Of a DNA stretch of 64,000 bases, positions 12,420 to 24,110 are shown one piece after another. Every line of letters starts with the position of its first letter. Within the stretch, counting starts at the first letter, position 1. Below the pieces are notes generated by a model. That model was not told the origin of the DNA. It ran no database searches and saw nothing but the letters and a program-made list of their open reading frames with translations. Position numbers and translations under genes: made by a program. The DNA is from Anodontia alba (lineage: Eukaryota > Mollusca > Bivalvia > Lucinida > Lucinidae), in NCBI GenBank assembly GCA_964016985.1, contig OZ024828.1:8646610-8710609 (forward strand). Direction: 5' to 3'.

Positions 12420-13150
12420 GGAGATTTGTCTAAAGGAAAGGATTCACAAGAAAATATTGTCAAACACTGTTTTCTGGGGACAATAAGAAACATTTGTGAT
12501 AATATCATTATGCTTGTGTTTTAATTAGCATGCAAAGTGTATCTTTACTTTTTGTACATGAAGATGCTTATCAAATGAAACTTTTGGAAAACCAAATACT
12601 TTCCTAAATGCAGATGTGAAAGCCTCATTCCATCCAACACATGCACAGTGTGGCCATGGTCTTTGCTGTCCCATAACACAATCTGCAAACTTTCTATATT
12701 TTTCACAATGAAGGGATAATTGAGATGGTAAGGTGATGTTAAATTTTTTTATTATATACCTACGAAAAATACCACTGCCTGCTAGCAACTTTCCTACACA
12801 AAAAATACAACTTTCTGTATCACTTTAGTAGCGTTTTCTGATTCTGTGTCACTATCCTCGCTTACGCTGGTTCCTTGGTTTTGCAGTAATGTTATCAAAT
12901 GTTATCAAACATCATTTTATGCAATTAGGAACCAAAACTACGACCTTGCAGCCACTAACGATGTAAATGTTCAAAACGTAACATCAGGAGTTGCATTTCG
13001 GTATAATATGAGTAAAATTATGAACAAAATATGAGAGATAAGGTATATAATAAAAACATCATTACTGTAGTAACTTGATCTGGTGTACTGTATTACTTCT
13101 CGGCCAGATCAAGTTACTACAATGATACCGTCTGCCAGATCAAGTTGCTA
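12420..13150. other. No recognisable gene
   Basis: An open minus-strand stretch of 87 codons at 12525-12788 has no recognised motif. Near 13065-13150 the phrase cagatcaagttactacagta occurs in several imperfect direct and inverted copies. Otherwise I see nothing. Confidence 0.4.
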
Positions 13151-13424
13151 CAGTAATAATGTATATGTGGGCAGGTACTTACTGGAATTGCCTCAATGAG
13201 ACAGTTACAGTGAGTACCTGCAAGATATGCTTTTGCTGCCTGAACTCATTTGAATGCCTCAGCAAAGTGATTCTAATGTGTGTCTACAAAATATGCTATG
13301 GTCCAAAAATAAAATGTCAGCATTATAATATTTTGCAAATACTTCAGTTTTCTTGATCTGTGTGCAAAGACTTGCTTTTCATATGACATATATTCAGCTA
13401 CAGCTTATTTTCTCATAGCATGCT

Positions 13425-13726
13425 GCCAGCATTGATGGCTGAGTTGGATGGTGATCAGAAGGCCATGGGTTTGATCCTTGCCGGATCCAGCAATGTTCTT
13501 TCATATAGATTGATCATGAAATATTTTCTACGTTCATTTTCCCCCTTCCGCTGATTCAAAAAGGGCAGTTGTGAGTTTCTGGCAAAAGAATGTGCACAAA
13601 TACTGGTTAACCGACTACAGGACTAAGCATGCCGAGGAAAAGTGTGGTTAGTTAAATTGACCGGCTTGACATGACCCTAATGGGTTGACAGGGCTCTAAA
13701 ACTTCAACTCATTCAGTCAATCAAAA
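13425..13726 (+). mobile_element. tRNA-headed SINE, full length (SINE1)
   Basis: 302 bp flanked on both sides by the 10 bp duplication ATAGCATGCT. The head has an A-box-like tggctgagttgg and a B-box-like ggtttgatcc. The body contains tgatcatgaaatattttcta, and the 3' part has gtggttaaccgacta-like and ctcgacatgaccctaatgg-like segments. These are shared with copies at 32394, 41196, 38824 and 62884. Confidence 0.9.
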
Positions 13727-13772
13727 ATAGCATGCTTAAATCAGGTCATCAGAACAGTTAGTAATGATTTAA

Positions 13773-13978
13773 CCCCTGTCCTGCTGAATAAATTAAGATG
13801 CCACACCCACATCTAATTTTCAGCCAATCAGATTACTAGAACCGGATTTTTGCTATAAATTCACATACTTAATGGCAAACAGTGCAGATTCAGATCAGTT
13901 GGCTTCTTCAGAAGCCAACTGATCTGGATCTACATTGTTTGCAAAGGCAGGGTATATCCGAGTTCAGCAGGACAAGGG
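13773..13978 (+). mobile_element. TTAA-flanked class C element
   Basis: 206 bp between TTAA sites, ends CCCCTGTCCTGCTGAA and TTCAGCAGGACAAGGG, core ggcttcttcagaagcc. Confidence 0.9.
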
Positions 13979-14046
13979 TTAAGATTTTGTAGAGAACTGT
14001 TAGAAAATGTGATGAATGGCAATTTTATTTTTTCATCTCTTACTAA

Positions 14047-14213
14047 TAGCTCTAGATAAGAGAAGTATTCAGATTTTTTTTATTTCTTTGCAAAAATGTA
14101 TGTTCTGGCTACTTATGTGGTGCTTGTGGTTGGTTCCCTAAAAATATATATTATGGAGAAATAATAAAACATTTTTATATGAAAAAAAAATGTCTTATCT
14201 AGAGTGCCAGCTA
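14047..14213. mobile_element. Degenerate class A hairpin
   Basis: Left end tagctctagataagag and right end cttatctagagtgccagcta; the core is strongly decayed. Confidence 0.5.
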
Positions 14214-15640
14214 TGGCATTCTATCTGTCAAGATACCTTGTAATCTTGAAGTATCTCCATGAATGTCTCGCCCTTGTCAAAATTCATGAGCTGTTCATTG
14301 TTTGTTCATTAACTTCATGACCATTTGACATAACCTTGTCAGATCTTTGTATTACTACAATAGCAAAGAACAACTGGATGTTCGCTGTTGATAAAACTTA
14401 CCAAACAAACCAGGGTGATATTTTTTCCAGAAAAACAAATGGTCTTGACATATATTGCTTGTTGTCTTAAGTGGATGATTGGCATAAAATTATTTAAATC
14501 TTGTTTTTATAAAAAGTATGCAGGTATTTGAAAGTGTTACCTTTTGTTTAAATTCATTATATTTAATAATTGAAGTGCCAGTTACAACAGCAACAGTTGT
14601 GATTATATTTTTTTTTTTTTTTTTTTTGTATTTTTTTATTATTATTATTTTTTCTGAAAAATTAAGATTTAATATACCACGTGACACCTTATGACTTCTC
14701 AAAAAGAAAAAAAATAATTATATGTATATATAAGCAATTTTGAAATTATACACGTTTGAATGGCGCTTTAACTCTTAGCATGCTGAGAAAAAAAAAATGA
14801 AACAGGCCTGTAAGAGGGGTACCCCTACTCAAGAAGTCGTTATACTCCCGTAATTTTGCCTCGATTTACATGGAATTTTCACATATAATTTGCCGATCGT
14901 AGTTGGCCATTTTACTGGCAAGAGGATGGTCACATGACTAGAAAGTCATGTGATAGTCATGTGTAAACTGGGAACCATTTAAGACACTTAAAAAAAAAAA
15001 AAAAAAAGTTACAAGAGACCAGCGCCTACTGTGTACTATTGAGAATGAAACAAGTGACATACATAGGTTCTACTGTTATTCCTACTTCTTCCTCACTGGA
15101 AATGATCTAGGTTTTATGGGCTTTTTCTCCAGGAAATCGTGATCAATCTGTTGAAGTGAGTGCTGAAATTAATGGCAGCTTCAAATTCGGTATTTTCGGT
15201 CTTTATTAGTGTGGGTAAAATCCAGCACCCGACTATCTTATAAAAAGTGGCGTGTTTGTATGAAAGTAGGTTCACTCCTGTATGAGAACACCTGCTCTGA
15301 ATGGTTGCATGTGGTGTATAGTAAGTATGACAGGCTTTAGAGTTGGCAGACCCCTCCTGGGCGCATATAGTCGCCTACAGCAGTGTAAGGGTTAAGGGTT
15401 TAGGGCTTATATTACTCCGTAATTCACTGCACCATTCATAAGCCTTAATGTAATCTATTTGATAAAATCTAAAATTGTTTACCATTTACTAAATTGATCT
15501 TACATGTTAAGACCCATTAAAATTTGTGTTAAGTGTAAGATTTCATAATAACGGTATCCACAGATATTGAGAAGACCCTATAGAATATATATGAATAAAA
15601 GAATATAAACAAATAATAGAATTATTAGAAGCCCGGCCTA
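14214..15640. other. Intergenic or intronic stretch without recognised gene
   Basis: Contains a long T tract and TTA repeats near 14608-14650 and an A tract near 14990-15007. I found no supported exon or complete element. Confidence 0.5.
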
Positions 15641-15860
15641 AATTTTTGGCATGCTGCTGATGAAATTAACAAACAAAAAATGAGGGATTATTTTTTTATT
15701 ATTTTTCTGCAAAAAATAACACTTGACATTTCATGAAAATCATCTCCAAAGGAAGGAGATGATTTTCATGAAATGTCGAGTCTTATTTTCAGGGAAAAAT
15801 AGGACGATTATTTTAAAATATCGTCTGTTAATATTTAAATTCGGTGTATCAAAGGGCAGT
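15640..15860. mobile_element. Element with Z core (class D')
   Basis: Core cttgacatttcatgaaaatc with its complement around ccaaaggaagg. Left outer segment ggcatgctgctgatgaaa resembles other class D' left ends. Confidence 0.55.
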
Positions 15861-16298
15861 GGGTCTCCCCTAATGAGAGAGGGGTGACTGGCACTGGCGA
15901 TTTGAATAACGTATCTAACAACATATAATTCATTTTGATCTTTAATGCAGTCAGAGGATGTTTTAAGAAAAAAAAAAATATATATATATTGTTTGAAAGA
16001 GATTGGAGTTTCAGTGCAGTCAGATGTTTTTAGAAAATTATGATTTATATTTGTTTGAAAGTGATTCAGAAATGGATTCATGTGTTCATGGAATACTTCA
16101 TAAAACTTAAATCATCCAGTTTGTTTTTTTTTTTTTGCAAAATATTGAAACTGAAATCTATGAGAGGTTATATTGAATGTGCAATAATATATTAATATTA
16201 ACGCAAAAAATCAAGTCAATGAGAGAGGTTTATTTTTCTTCAACGGAGACTTACATAAACTTAGATATTGTATTCTATATGGAAAATGTTTTTATTAA

Positions 16299-16533
16299 CC
16301 CTTAAAGCGCCAGTCACAACTATTGTTGTCTGCTTTGTCATCTGCTTGTGATTTTAAAAGTCATTTTTGCAAACAGTGTGGACCCAGATCAGACTGCTCC
16401 TAGGAGCAGTCTGATCAGGGTCCACACTGTTTGCCTGTATGCAAAAATAGGCTTGAAAAGTCAGCAAGAATATTCAGCAGATGGCATAAACAGACGACAT
16501 TTTCAGATGCAGTTTTTCTTGGCGCTTTAAGGG
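16299..16533. mobile_element. TTAA-flanked class D element carrying an X core
   Basis: 235 bp between TTAA sites. Termini CCCTTAAAGCGCCAG and GGCGCTTTAAGGG. The core is the aacagtgtggacccagatca class with centre ctgctcctaggagcag. Copies with the same termini at 24352 carry an unrelated core. Confidence 0.9.
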
Positions 16534-16792
16534 TTAATGGGTATAGGGTGTATATTCAGTCATTTTACTCTTATGTGAGATAAGCATGGTAGTCAGGGTT
16601 TTCCATCTCACCAAAACTTTAAATAGCAAAAAAGCAGTTATTCAGGTCAGCATGTGGCAATGTGTAGCTGACCTAAAACACAGTGCTGCTTCATGTGGTA
16701 CAAGATCAGTTTTCCCACATCACCTTTTATAATATTACCCATAGCTACTGATAAAGCAAAAATTTTGAATGATTTTTTGTTATTTTTGCATC

Positions 16793-17071
16793 CATCACGA
16801 AAACATGCCTATATAATTTTGACCCCCTTAAACCCCACCTTTATGTAGTAAAACTGGGGTTTACAGGGGTATACATTATTTTTCTTATTTCTGCTCAAAA
16901 ACATAGATTGTTGGTATGTGTTAGAATTGCCTCATTGAGGCAGTTCTAATGAGTACCCACAATCTATGTTTTGAGCAGAAATATGAAAAGTATCAGAATT
17001 TATTTATCTGAAAATTTTCATTTTTGGTGGTAAAGTTTTCAGTATATTTGAATAGGCATGTTTTTGTAATG
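16793..17071 (+). mobile_element. Class F element
   Basis: About 279 bp. Ends CATCACGAAAACATGCCTAT and ataggcatgtttttgtaatg. An internal taaaccccacctttatgta / aaactggggtttaca inverted pair lies left of a hairpin with gtgttagaattgcctcattg. Confidence 0.8.
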
Positions 17072-17273
17072 ATTATCTGCTGATTACTAGAAGCGCAAAT
17101 TATCTGCTGACTACTAGACGCATCTGGGTGGCTGACTGGTTAGCGCTCCCATCTTTAGACCAAAAGGTCCTGGGTTCAGATTCTGCTGTAAGCAGAATTC
17201 AGCTCATGACTGTATGCATTTCTTTGCACAGAGCCTTTCATTATCACCCTTCCACCATCTTGATAAGACTTAA

Positions 17274-17480
17274 CCCTTGTCCTGCTGAACCCGGATATGC
17301 CCTGCTTTTACAAACAGTGTAGATCCAGATCAGTTGGCTTCTGAAGAAGCCAACTGATCTGGATCTGCACTGTTTGCCATTAAGTATGTGAATTTATAGC
17401 AACATTCTGGATCAAGTAATCTGGTTGGCTGAAAATTAGAAGTGGGGAGTGGCATCTTAATTTATTGAGCAGGACAAGGG
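17274..17480 (-). mobile_element. Class C element inserted in SINE2
   Basis: 207 bp between TTAA sites; ends CCCTTGTCCTGCTGAACC and gagcaggacaaggg; centre cttctgaagaag. Confidence 0.9.
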
Positions 17481-17506
17481 TTAAATAATGTTGAAAGGGA
17501 TGTTAA

Positions 17507-17688
17507 AACCCTTGTCCTGCTGAATAAATTAAGATACCATGCCCACTTCTAATTTTCAGCCAGTCAGATTGCTTGATCCGGATTGTTGCTATAAATTCAC
17601 ATACTTAATGGCAAACATTAGAAGCCAACTGATCTGGATCCACACTATTTGCAAAGGCAGGGTATATCTGTGTTCAGCAGGACAAGGT
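17507..17688 (+). mobile_element. Class C element, second insertion in SINE2, with internal deletion
   Basis: About 182 bp between TTAA sites. The left arm of the core (cagtgcagatccagatc) is missing, leaving only attagaagccaactgatc, so the hairpin is broken. Confidence 0.85.
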
Positions 17689-18180
17689 TTAAACACCAAT
17701 TTCATCATCTTCTGCTAACTATACTCCCAACATCTGAGTTTCTGAACTTCTGTGTCAGTCTCATATAAAATGGTATCAGCTTACTTTTATAACATCTCAT
17801 AATTAGAGTAAATATTATAATGAAAAAAAAGTAATCAGGTAAAATAATTTGGTCAACTATAATCAGGGCAAGAGATATAATCAGGGCAAGAGATAAGGGG
17901 AGTATCTGAGTAAAATACCCATATATTTTGTGCAAATACTCAATTGTTTTCAAAAACTTTGACAGAGTACCCAATTATTTCCAAATTCAAGGGTGAAAAT
18001 TAAAGTTTCAAGGCCAGAAAAGCACATGATTAGTATTTTATATTGTGATTTACAAAGTAACTGCAATAGGTGTTTTTATTCTTCTTAAGACAAATACTAT
18101 CATAATTCTAATCGGGTATAGTGAAATACCAGGTTTTAAATATATAAATCAGGCTTTTTGTTCTCTGTCTTTCTGCTTTT

Positions 18181-19471
18181 TAGCTCACCTGAGCACGAAG
18201 TGCTCATAGTGAGCTATTGTGGTCAGTCAATGTCCGTCGTCCCTCGTCCGTCGTGCGTTGTGCATCATGCGTCGTGCGGCGTCAACAATTGCTTTAAAAG
18301 CCTACTCCTCCTACACCCCTAGGCCAATTGACTCGATACTTGGTAGGAAGCATCGGGGTGATTTGTAGATTAAAAACAGCTAAAATCGTGCCGATCGGAA
18401 ATCCAAGATGGCCGCCATGGCCGCCATCTTGAAAATCTATTTTTCACTTCTTCTCCTGAACCGAAAGGCCAATTGACTTCAAACTTGCTAGGAAGCATTG
18501 GGGTGACTTGTAGGTCAAAACTAGCTAAAATCGTGCCGATCGGAAATCCAAGATGGCCGCCATGGCCACCATCTTGAAAATCTATTTTTCGCGTCTTCTC
18601 CTGAACCGAAAGGCCAATTGACTTCAAACTTGCTAGGAAGCATTTGGGTGACTTGTAGATCAAAAATAGCTAACATGGTGCCGATCGGAAATCCAAGATG
18701 GCCGCCATGGCCGCCATCTTGAAAATCTATTTTTCGCTTCTTCTCCTGAACCGAAAGGCCAGTTGACTAGAAACTTGGTAGGAAGCATTTGGGAGACTTG
18801 TAGATCAAAAATAGCTAAAATCATGCCGATCGTAAATCTAAAATGGCCGCCATGGCAGCTATCTTGAAAATCTATTTTTCGCTTTTTCTCCTAAACCAAA
18901 AAGTCACTTGACTCGACACTTAGTAGGAAGCATCAGGGTGACTTGTAGATCAAATATCGCTAAAATCATTCTGATCCGAAATCCAAGATGGCCACCATGG
19001 CAGCCATCTTGAAAATCTATATTTAGCTTCTTTTCCTGCACCGAAGGGCCAATTGACTCGAAACTTGGCAGGAGACATTGGATCAAAAATAGCTAAAATC
19101 GTGCCAATCGGATATCCAAGATCTCTGCCATGGCAGCCATCTTGAAAATCTATTTTTCACTTCTTCTCCTGAACAGAAAGGCCAGTTGACACGAAAATTG
19201 GTAGGAAGCATTGGGGTGACTCGTAGATCAAAAATAGCTAAAATCGTGCCGATCGTAAATCCAAGCTGGCTGCCATTTAGAGTTTGTTCAAATGATCATG
19301 CTCCATTGACTGGCATGCCATATATATTCTTCTTCAAAATTAAGAACTGCTTTAATGATGATCTTTTCATTAGTTGCGATGATAGGATTGGAAAAATGTT
19401 GCATAACATCTGCATATCTGCAGTGGCTATGTTACTCAGGTGAGCGACCCGTGGCCCGTGGGCTTCTTGTA
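18181..19471 (+). mobile_element. Element with CTCACCTGAGC ends and a 145 bp tandem array
   Basis: Opens agctcacctgagcacgaag, followed by gtccgtcg-type simple repeats, and closes ctcaggtgagcgacccg. I know this terminal pair as a widespread bivalve repeat. Inside are seven units with 145 bp spacing, marked by gatcggaaatccaagatggc at about 18393, 18538, 18683, 18828, 18973, 19106 and 19251. One interval is 133 bp. Confidence 0.85.
18330..19290 (+). repeat. 145 bp tandem array (7 units)
   Basis: Each unit has a ggccgccatggccgccat palindrome, then a cttgaaaatctatttttcgc segment, then a ggccaattgact segment. Unit divergence rises towards the right end. Confidence 0.9.
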
Positions 19472-19607
19472 TGAGTTTTACCCCAATTAATTTTCATTTT
19501 GTAGGGTTTCTTTACTCAAACCGAAAAACGAAACTATGATTTTACCCAATTGATTAAATTTTGATACCCAGATGCCCCCAAAATTATCTGTGGCTCTGAT
19601 AATAATA

Positions 19608-19963
19608 CCGTATTCGCCCTTATTACCACACATGCTCCTATAAGCGCACAGTCAAGCAATTTAGTAGTCTTAAGACTAATTACAACCAGTGTACTTTTAT
19701 CTACTTCTTTACAAAAACATATATTGTTGGTACTCATTTGAATTGCCTCGACATGTTGAGGCAATTCTAATGAGTACCAACAACATATGCTTTTATAAAG
19801 AAAGTCAGAACATTATTTTGTAAGTATCATTAAAAACGCCACTCATGAAGTTCTCTGCTGATCTTACTTTAAAGGATACCAGTATTTGGAAAATATTTTA
19901 CTAGAAGTTTTTCTAGCAATTTTGAAAAAAAGTGCACAGTGCGGTAATTAGGATGAATATCGT
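19608..19963. mobile_element. TA-flanked class G element
   Basis: Left end CCGTATTCGCCCTTATTACC; right end ggtaattaggatgaatatcg is its decayed complement. Inside is a hairpin with ggtactcatttgaattgcct (Y core). Confidence 0.75.
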
Positions 19964-20270
19964 AGATGGTTTCAGTAAAACTGAATAATATTTAATAAGT
20001 AAATATTTTATTTTCCTTGTTAGCCCTTATGTTTGTGATAAAATGAAACACTAGCTAATACAGGCATTCTCTCCTTACAGCACAATCCAAGCAATGGAAT
20101 TATAATAAAAAGATTGCTATATATTCGGATTTTGATTGAAACTCTTCCGTTGAACCAGCTGAGCTGTTCCAAAATTAGAAATTAATCTAAATGCGTAAAT
20201 ATTTAGGTTGGCTCATGTGTTATAAATTCAAATTGATTCATTCTTCTGGATTTTAATACTACTATATATA

Positions 20271-20893
20271 CAGTAAATGTCCTAAAAAATCGTACATGAA
20301 AGTTTCTAACAAAATGGCATAGGCAGACATAGTGTTGGGAATTGGAGAGGAAAATCACAATCGATTATCGGGAAAGTAAAAACGATTGATTATCGATTAT
20401 ACAATCGGGTATCCCATAACTAGCGTCAAATACTAGTAATAAATCATTAAAGCATATGCGCTTTATGTTCCTATATTACTTAAAATGCAACAGCATATAA
20501 TAGCATAACTAGGGTATTTCAAGATATAGGTTGTTTCAAGACAAAGCATATTTTCCAGCCATGTTTCTAGTCAATGAGTTTTTCATAATACTCTTAATAT
20601 GTAGGTCTCATTATGTGACTCTTTGCCCACGTTTCTAAAAATAGAATTTCAAATAATCGGTAGTGAAAATAAATTATCGATAGTTGCCGATAGTGGGCTC
20701 ATCTGATTAGTTTTCGATTATTTGGATTAATCGGCACAATGCTAGGCAGACAGCGCAGTCTCAGATCAGGTCTGATCAGGGTTTTTACATTGTTTGCCAT
20801 TCCAGTTAGAATTATAAGAAGCAACTGTATAAAAAGCAAAATTTAGGCCAAAAAGTATTGAATAAAGTGTTCAAAAGTTTAGAACATTTACTG
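20271..20893. mobile_element. Class E2 element interrupted by a hAT-like insertion
   Basis: Outer ends CAGTAAATGTCCTAAAA and TTTAGAACATTTACTG. Between about 20330 and 20744 lies an unrelated 415 bp insertion. The rejoined parts match E2 copies at 40267 and 43416. Confidence 0.8.
20330..20744. mobile_element. hAT-like non-autonomous insertion (415 bp)
   Basis: Flanked on both sides by the perfect 8 bp repeat GGCAGACA, the hAT duplication length. Ends TAGTGTTGGGAATTGG and ...GGCACAATGCTA are partly complementary. The interior has repeated atcgattatcg-type words. No open frame. Confidence 0.8.
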
Positions 20894-20908
20894 TGGTCAT
20901 CTTAGGCA

Positions 20909-21075
20909 CCAAAGCTCTAGATAAGGTGCTTTTTCAGACAAAAAATATGATATTTTCTTATTTCTACATGAAAACGTGTTGTGGGTACTCATTAGAAGTG
21001 AGTACCCACAACACGTGTTTTCATGTAGAAATGAGAAAGTATTTATCAGAAAACTCATCGCATCTAGAGCTATAT
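20909..21075. mobile_element. Class A hairpin
   Basis: Ends aaagctctagataaggtgc and catctagagctatat; short centre attagaagtgagtaccca. TTAGGC occurs next to both ends. Confidence 0.7.
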
Positions 21076-21734
21076 GTTAGGCTCTTGGACAACTATTATG
21101 TTAAAATCAATGAATATTTCATTCTTAATTGAAGTTTTTACCTCATTTTTCTAAGGGAGACCACTCGGCAGAAGTGATTTTGTCTCACTATTCAAGGGGG
21201 GCTGTAATTAAAGTAGATAATTTCCATCAGATTCTTTCCTTAGAAATTAGTCTCCTTTGAGAATGGAAGCAGTCACTTTCAGGTCAGAGAGGTCCTTAAT
21301 TCAAAATATGCAGGATCATTTGCATAATTATACCTACAGCCTCTTCCAGACATTGGAAAAAAAATAATAATAATAAAACAAAGAAAATCTATTGCAATTA
21401 TCTGCCAAGATTGACCAAATTTGGTGGATGGGAATATCTTGTAAAGTTGTGTCACATAACATAAGTACCATAAGTAGGTTGCTAGGACATATATCATGAC
21501 CTACATTACAACATCTGATCTGTATTTAAAAAAAAACATCCATGAACACATCTCTTTAAGATATGACCAAGGCTGATTAAATGTGTGTACAGCTACCAAT
21601 AAAACAGTTTGCCACGTACTAAAGATAGGTCACTGTGCCCTATATATTGAACTGAGACCAACATTGTTGGTGTGTAGCTCGTATATTGTCAGGCTTATAA
21701 ACTTACCTGATTTGGATAGAGCCTTTTTGTGTTG
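21076..21734. other. No recognised gene or complete element
   Basis: Scanned on both strands; only short AT-rich words and unsupported open frames are present. Confidence 0.4.
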
Positions 21735-22490
21735 CCTGCATAGCATGGCAGACACATAGGGATTATGTTGTCCGTCAGCGTCGTTGGCGTCGTCGTCGGT
21801 GGCGTTGGCGTTGTCTTTGTCATCGTTACACTTTTCGTTTCCGTTCAATAACTTTTAAAGGGATGTATCGATTTTATTCAAATTTTGCAGAACTTTATAT
21901 GACTATAAAATACAGATCAAGTTTGATATTGGTAATCATCTGCCAAATTTTGGCTGAATTATGGCTCTTTTTCGACTTAATTTTTGTTGTTCTTTTCTGC
22001 TCAATAACTTTTGAAGAGATGCATTGATTTCATTCAGACTTTGCAGAACTTTATATCAATGTAAAATACAAGTCAGCTTCGATATTGGTAATCATCCATC
22101 AAATTTTGGCTGAGTTATGGCCCCTTTTCGACTTAGTTTTTATTGGTGTGTTGATATTGATTTCGGATCAATAACTTTTGCAGGGATGCATTGATTTTAT
22201 TGAAAGTTTGCAGAAGGATATATATCATTATAAAATACAGGTCAAAATCGATATTAGTGATCATCTGCAAAATTTTGGCTGAGTTATGGCCCTTTTTCGA
22301 CTTAGTTTCTATTGTTGTGTTGATATTGGTTTCCACTCAATAACTTGCAGGGATGCATTGATTTTATTGAAAGTTTGCAGAAGAATATATTATTGTAAAA
22401 TGCAGGTCAAGTTTGATATTGGTAATCATCCGCAAAACTTTGGGCAAGTTATGGCCCTTTTTCTACTTAGTCGCTTTTAGGGATAGGAGG
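21735..22490 (+). repeat. Array element with about 160 bp units
   Basis: After a gcgtcgttggcgtcgtcgtc tract, four units each begin near caataacttt and then ggatgcattgatttt (about 21846, 22003, 22170, 22336). Each ends ttatggccctttttcgactt-like. Organisation parallels the 18.2 kb element, with no sequence shared that I can see. Confidence 0.8.
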
Positions 22491-22840
22491 GATTGTAAAG
22501 ACCAGTGTTTTTTTCCTTTTTCATATCAAATGGTTGGCGCTTTAAGCAGATGACACATCCGATTCTCGGAATTCTAGTCTGATAGGGACATTGGATTATG
22601 CCTTGTTCTCACTTCTGTGAGGTGTTTAAAATGTTATGACAGAATGGTAAGCAGTGTAGACCAAGATCTATACTGTTTGCTGAGGGCTGTTCATCTGAGT
22701 ATTGCAGTAAATGGTAACAAAAAGTAATCTTTACTTTTAATTTTGATTCAACATTGACATGTTGTTTTTCTGTGAGTTTTGAAAGCATGTTATTAAATCT
22801 AATATATTCTGAAATTCTAATATCTTCAGTTAAAGATCAT

Positions 22841-23082
22841 GGCCCAGTTGTTCAAAGCGTCGTTAGATTAACAAGCTAGTTAAGGGTCATTTCGTTAACT
22901 GTTTTAGCAGATTCAATATACAATATTCTGATATTTTTTGCTGAAAAAATGTGAGTAGTTTTTGCATTGCAAAAGCTACTCACATTTTTTTCAGCAAAAA
23001 ATTCAGCATATTTGCATATTACTGGATGTAAATTTTAACGAATCGTCAACTAACGACATCGTTAGCTTTGAACAATTGGGCC
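22841..23082. mobile_element. Class B element
   Basis: 242 bp with GGCCCAGTTGTTCAAAGC end and complement; flanked by CAT on both sides, a 3 bp duplication not of the CWG form. Confidence 0.85.
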
Positions 23083-23377
23083 CATGTTTTTAAATAATTA
23101 TTGATTTTATAAAAGATATTTGGTTTCTTTTGAACCCTGAGATCATCTAAGGGCAAGCTTTTAGATATGATAGGGTAAAAACCTTAATACTAAAATGTAC
23201 AAAAACACTTGAGAACTTTATCATTGAAATATATACCCAACACATGTATTCATTTCAAAGTCATTACACCAGCTTAACATGTTTAAGAAACTTTTTTTAG
23301 CCCTCTTAAAAATCTAATTAATTTGCATGCAGTCATGGGGATTTCTATTTTATCAAGGCGGTAGATGTAACATGTAT

Positions 23378-23530
23378 AGCTTCAGATAAGGTGATGATTG
23401 ACACAATGATTTGGAATACATTGTAATTTATGTTATTTATGCACCAAAAACATGTCTTGTTGGAATTGCCTAGCCTAGGCAATTCCATTGAGTACCCATG
23501 AGATACCTTTTGGTGTAAAAATAACAACAA
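23378..23530. mobile_element. Hairpin with TTGGTGCA-type arms
   Basis: Arms tgcaccaaaaacatg / ttttggtgtaaaaataac surround ggaattgcctagcctaggca. A related hairpin occurs at 3740-3825. Confidence 0.6.
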
Positions 23531-23533
23531 TTA

Positions 23534-23713
23534 CATAACTCCAGATGTGGCACGTTTTTTCTTTCAGCCAAAAAATGTTGATAATTTTTCTCATTTTTCC
23601 ATGGAAACATAATACACAGAGGCACTTCCAATGAGTACCCACAACACACCATATGTTTTTGTGGAGAAATAAGAAAATTATTATGTGGCTACCCTGTCTT
23701 ATCTGGAGCTATG
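23534..23713. mobile_element. Class A hairpin, left core arm shortened
   Basis: Ends cataactccagatgtggcac and gtcttatctggagctatg; the left core arm lacks the gggtactcattagaa part kept on the right. Confidence 0.65.
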
Positions 23714-23748
23714 AAATATGGTAGGGGTTAAGATTGTCCAATAATCAG

Positions 23749-23948
23749 CATAGCTACAGATAAGAGGGGGGGGGTATCCACATAATATTTTTCTTATTTC
23801 TCAACAAAATTATAGGTTGTGGGTACTCATTAGAAGCGCCTCGGCAAGGCGCTTCTAATGAACACCCACAATGTATGTTATTGTCGAGAATTAAGATTTA
23901 ACTGTAAATAGTTTTTGGTTGAAAAAAAGCACCTTGTCTGGAGCTATG
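23749..23948. mobile_element. Class A hairpin
   Basis: Ends catagctacagataagag and ccttgtctggagctatg; centre gaagcgcctcggcaaggcgc. Confidence 0.8.
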
Positions 23949-24003
23949 ATTCAATGTAAATGTGGTAGTTAAGTAAACACCATCAATACATATGAGCTGC
24001 ATT

Positions 24004-24110
24004 CCCAGTCAGCATTCTACATAAATCTATATCGGGCCGTCATCGGCCCGTCAGGGTAGCTGACGGGCCGATGACGGCCCGATGTAGATTTAGGTAGAAT
24101 GCTAGCTGGG
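24004..24110. mobile_element. GC-rich palindromic element (107 bp)
   Basis: From cccagtcagcattctac to its near complement ending gctagctggg. The arms carry atcgggccgtcatcggcccg. Near-perfect pairing over about 50 bp per arm. A diverged relative lies at 48073-48180. Confidence 0.8.

Larger units (their letters stand above)
17112..17705 (+). mobile_element. tRNA-headed SINE2 split twice by TTAA elements
   Basis: Pieces at 17112-17273, 17481-17506 and from 17689 rejoin to match the uninterrupted SINE2 copy at about 36483-36682. The head has tggctgactggttagcgctc (A-box-like) and gggttcagattc (B-box-like). Two class C elements sit at TTAA within it. Confidence 0.85.

Noticed and set aside
12525..12788. 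87-codon minus-strand open frame with a protein-like look
   Set aside because: Part resembles the non-coding gggacagcaaagacc segment of class K elements; no domain is recognised and no splice sites support it.
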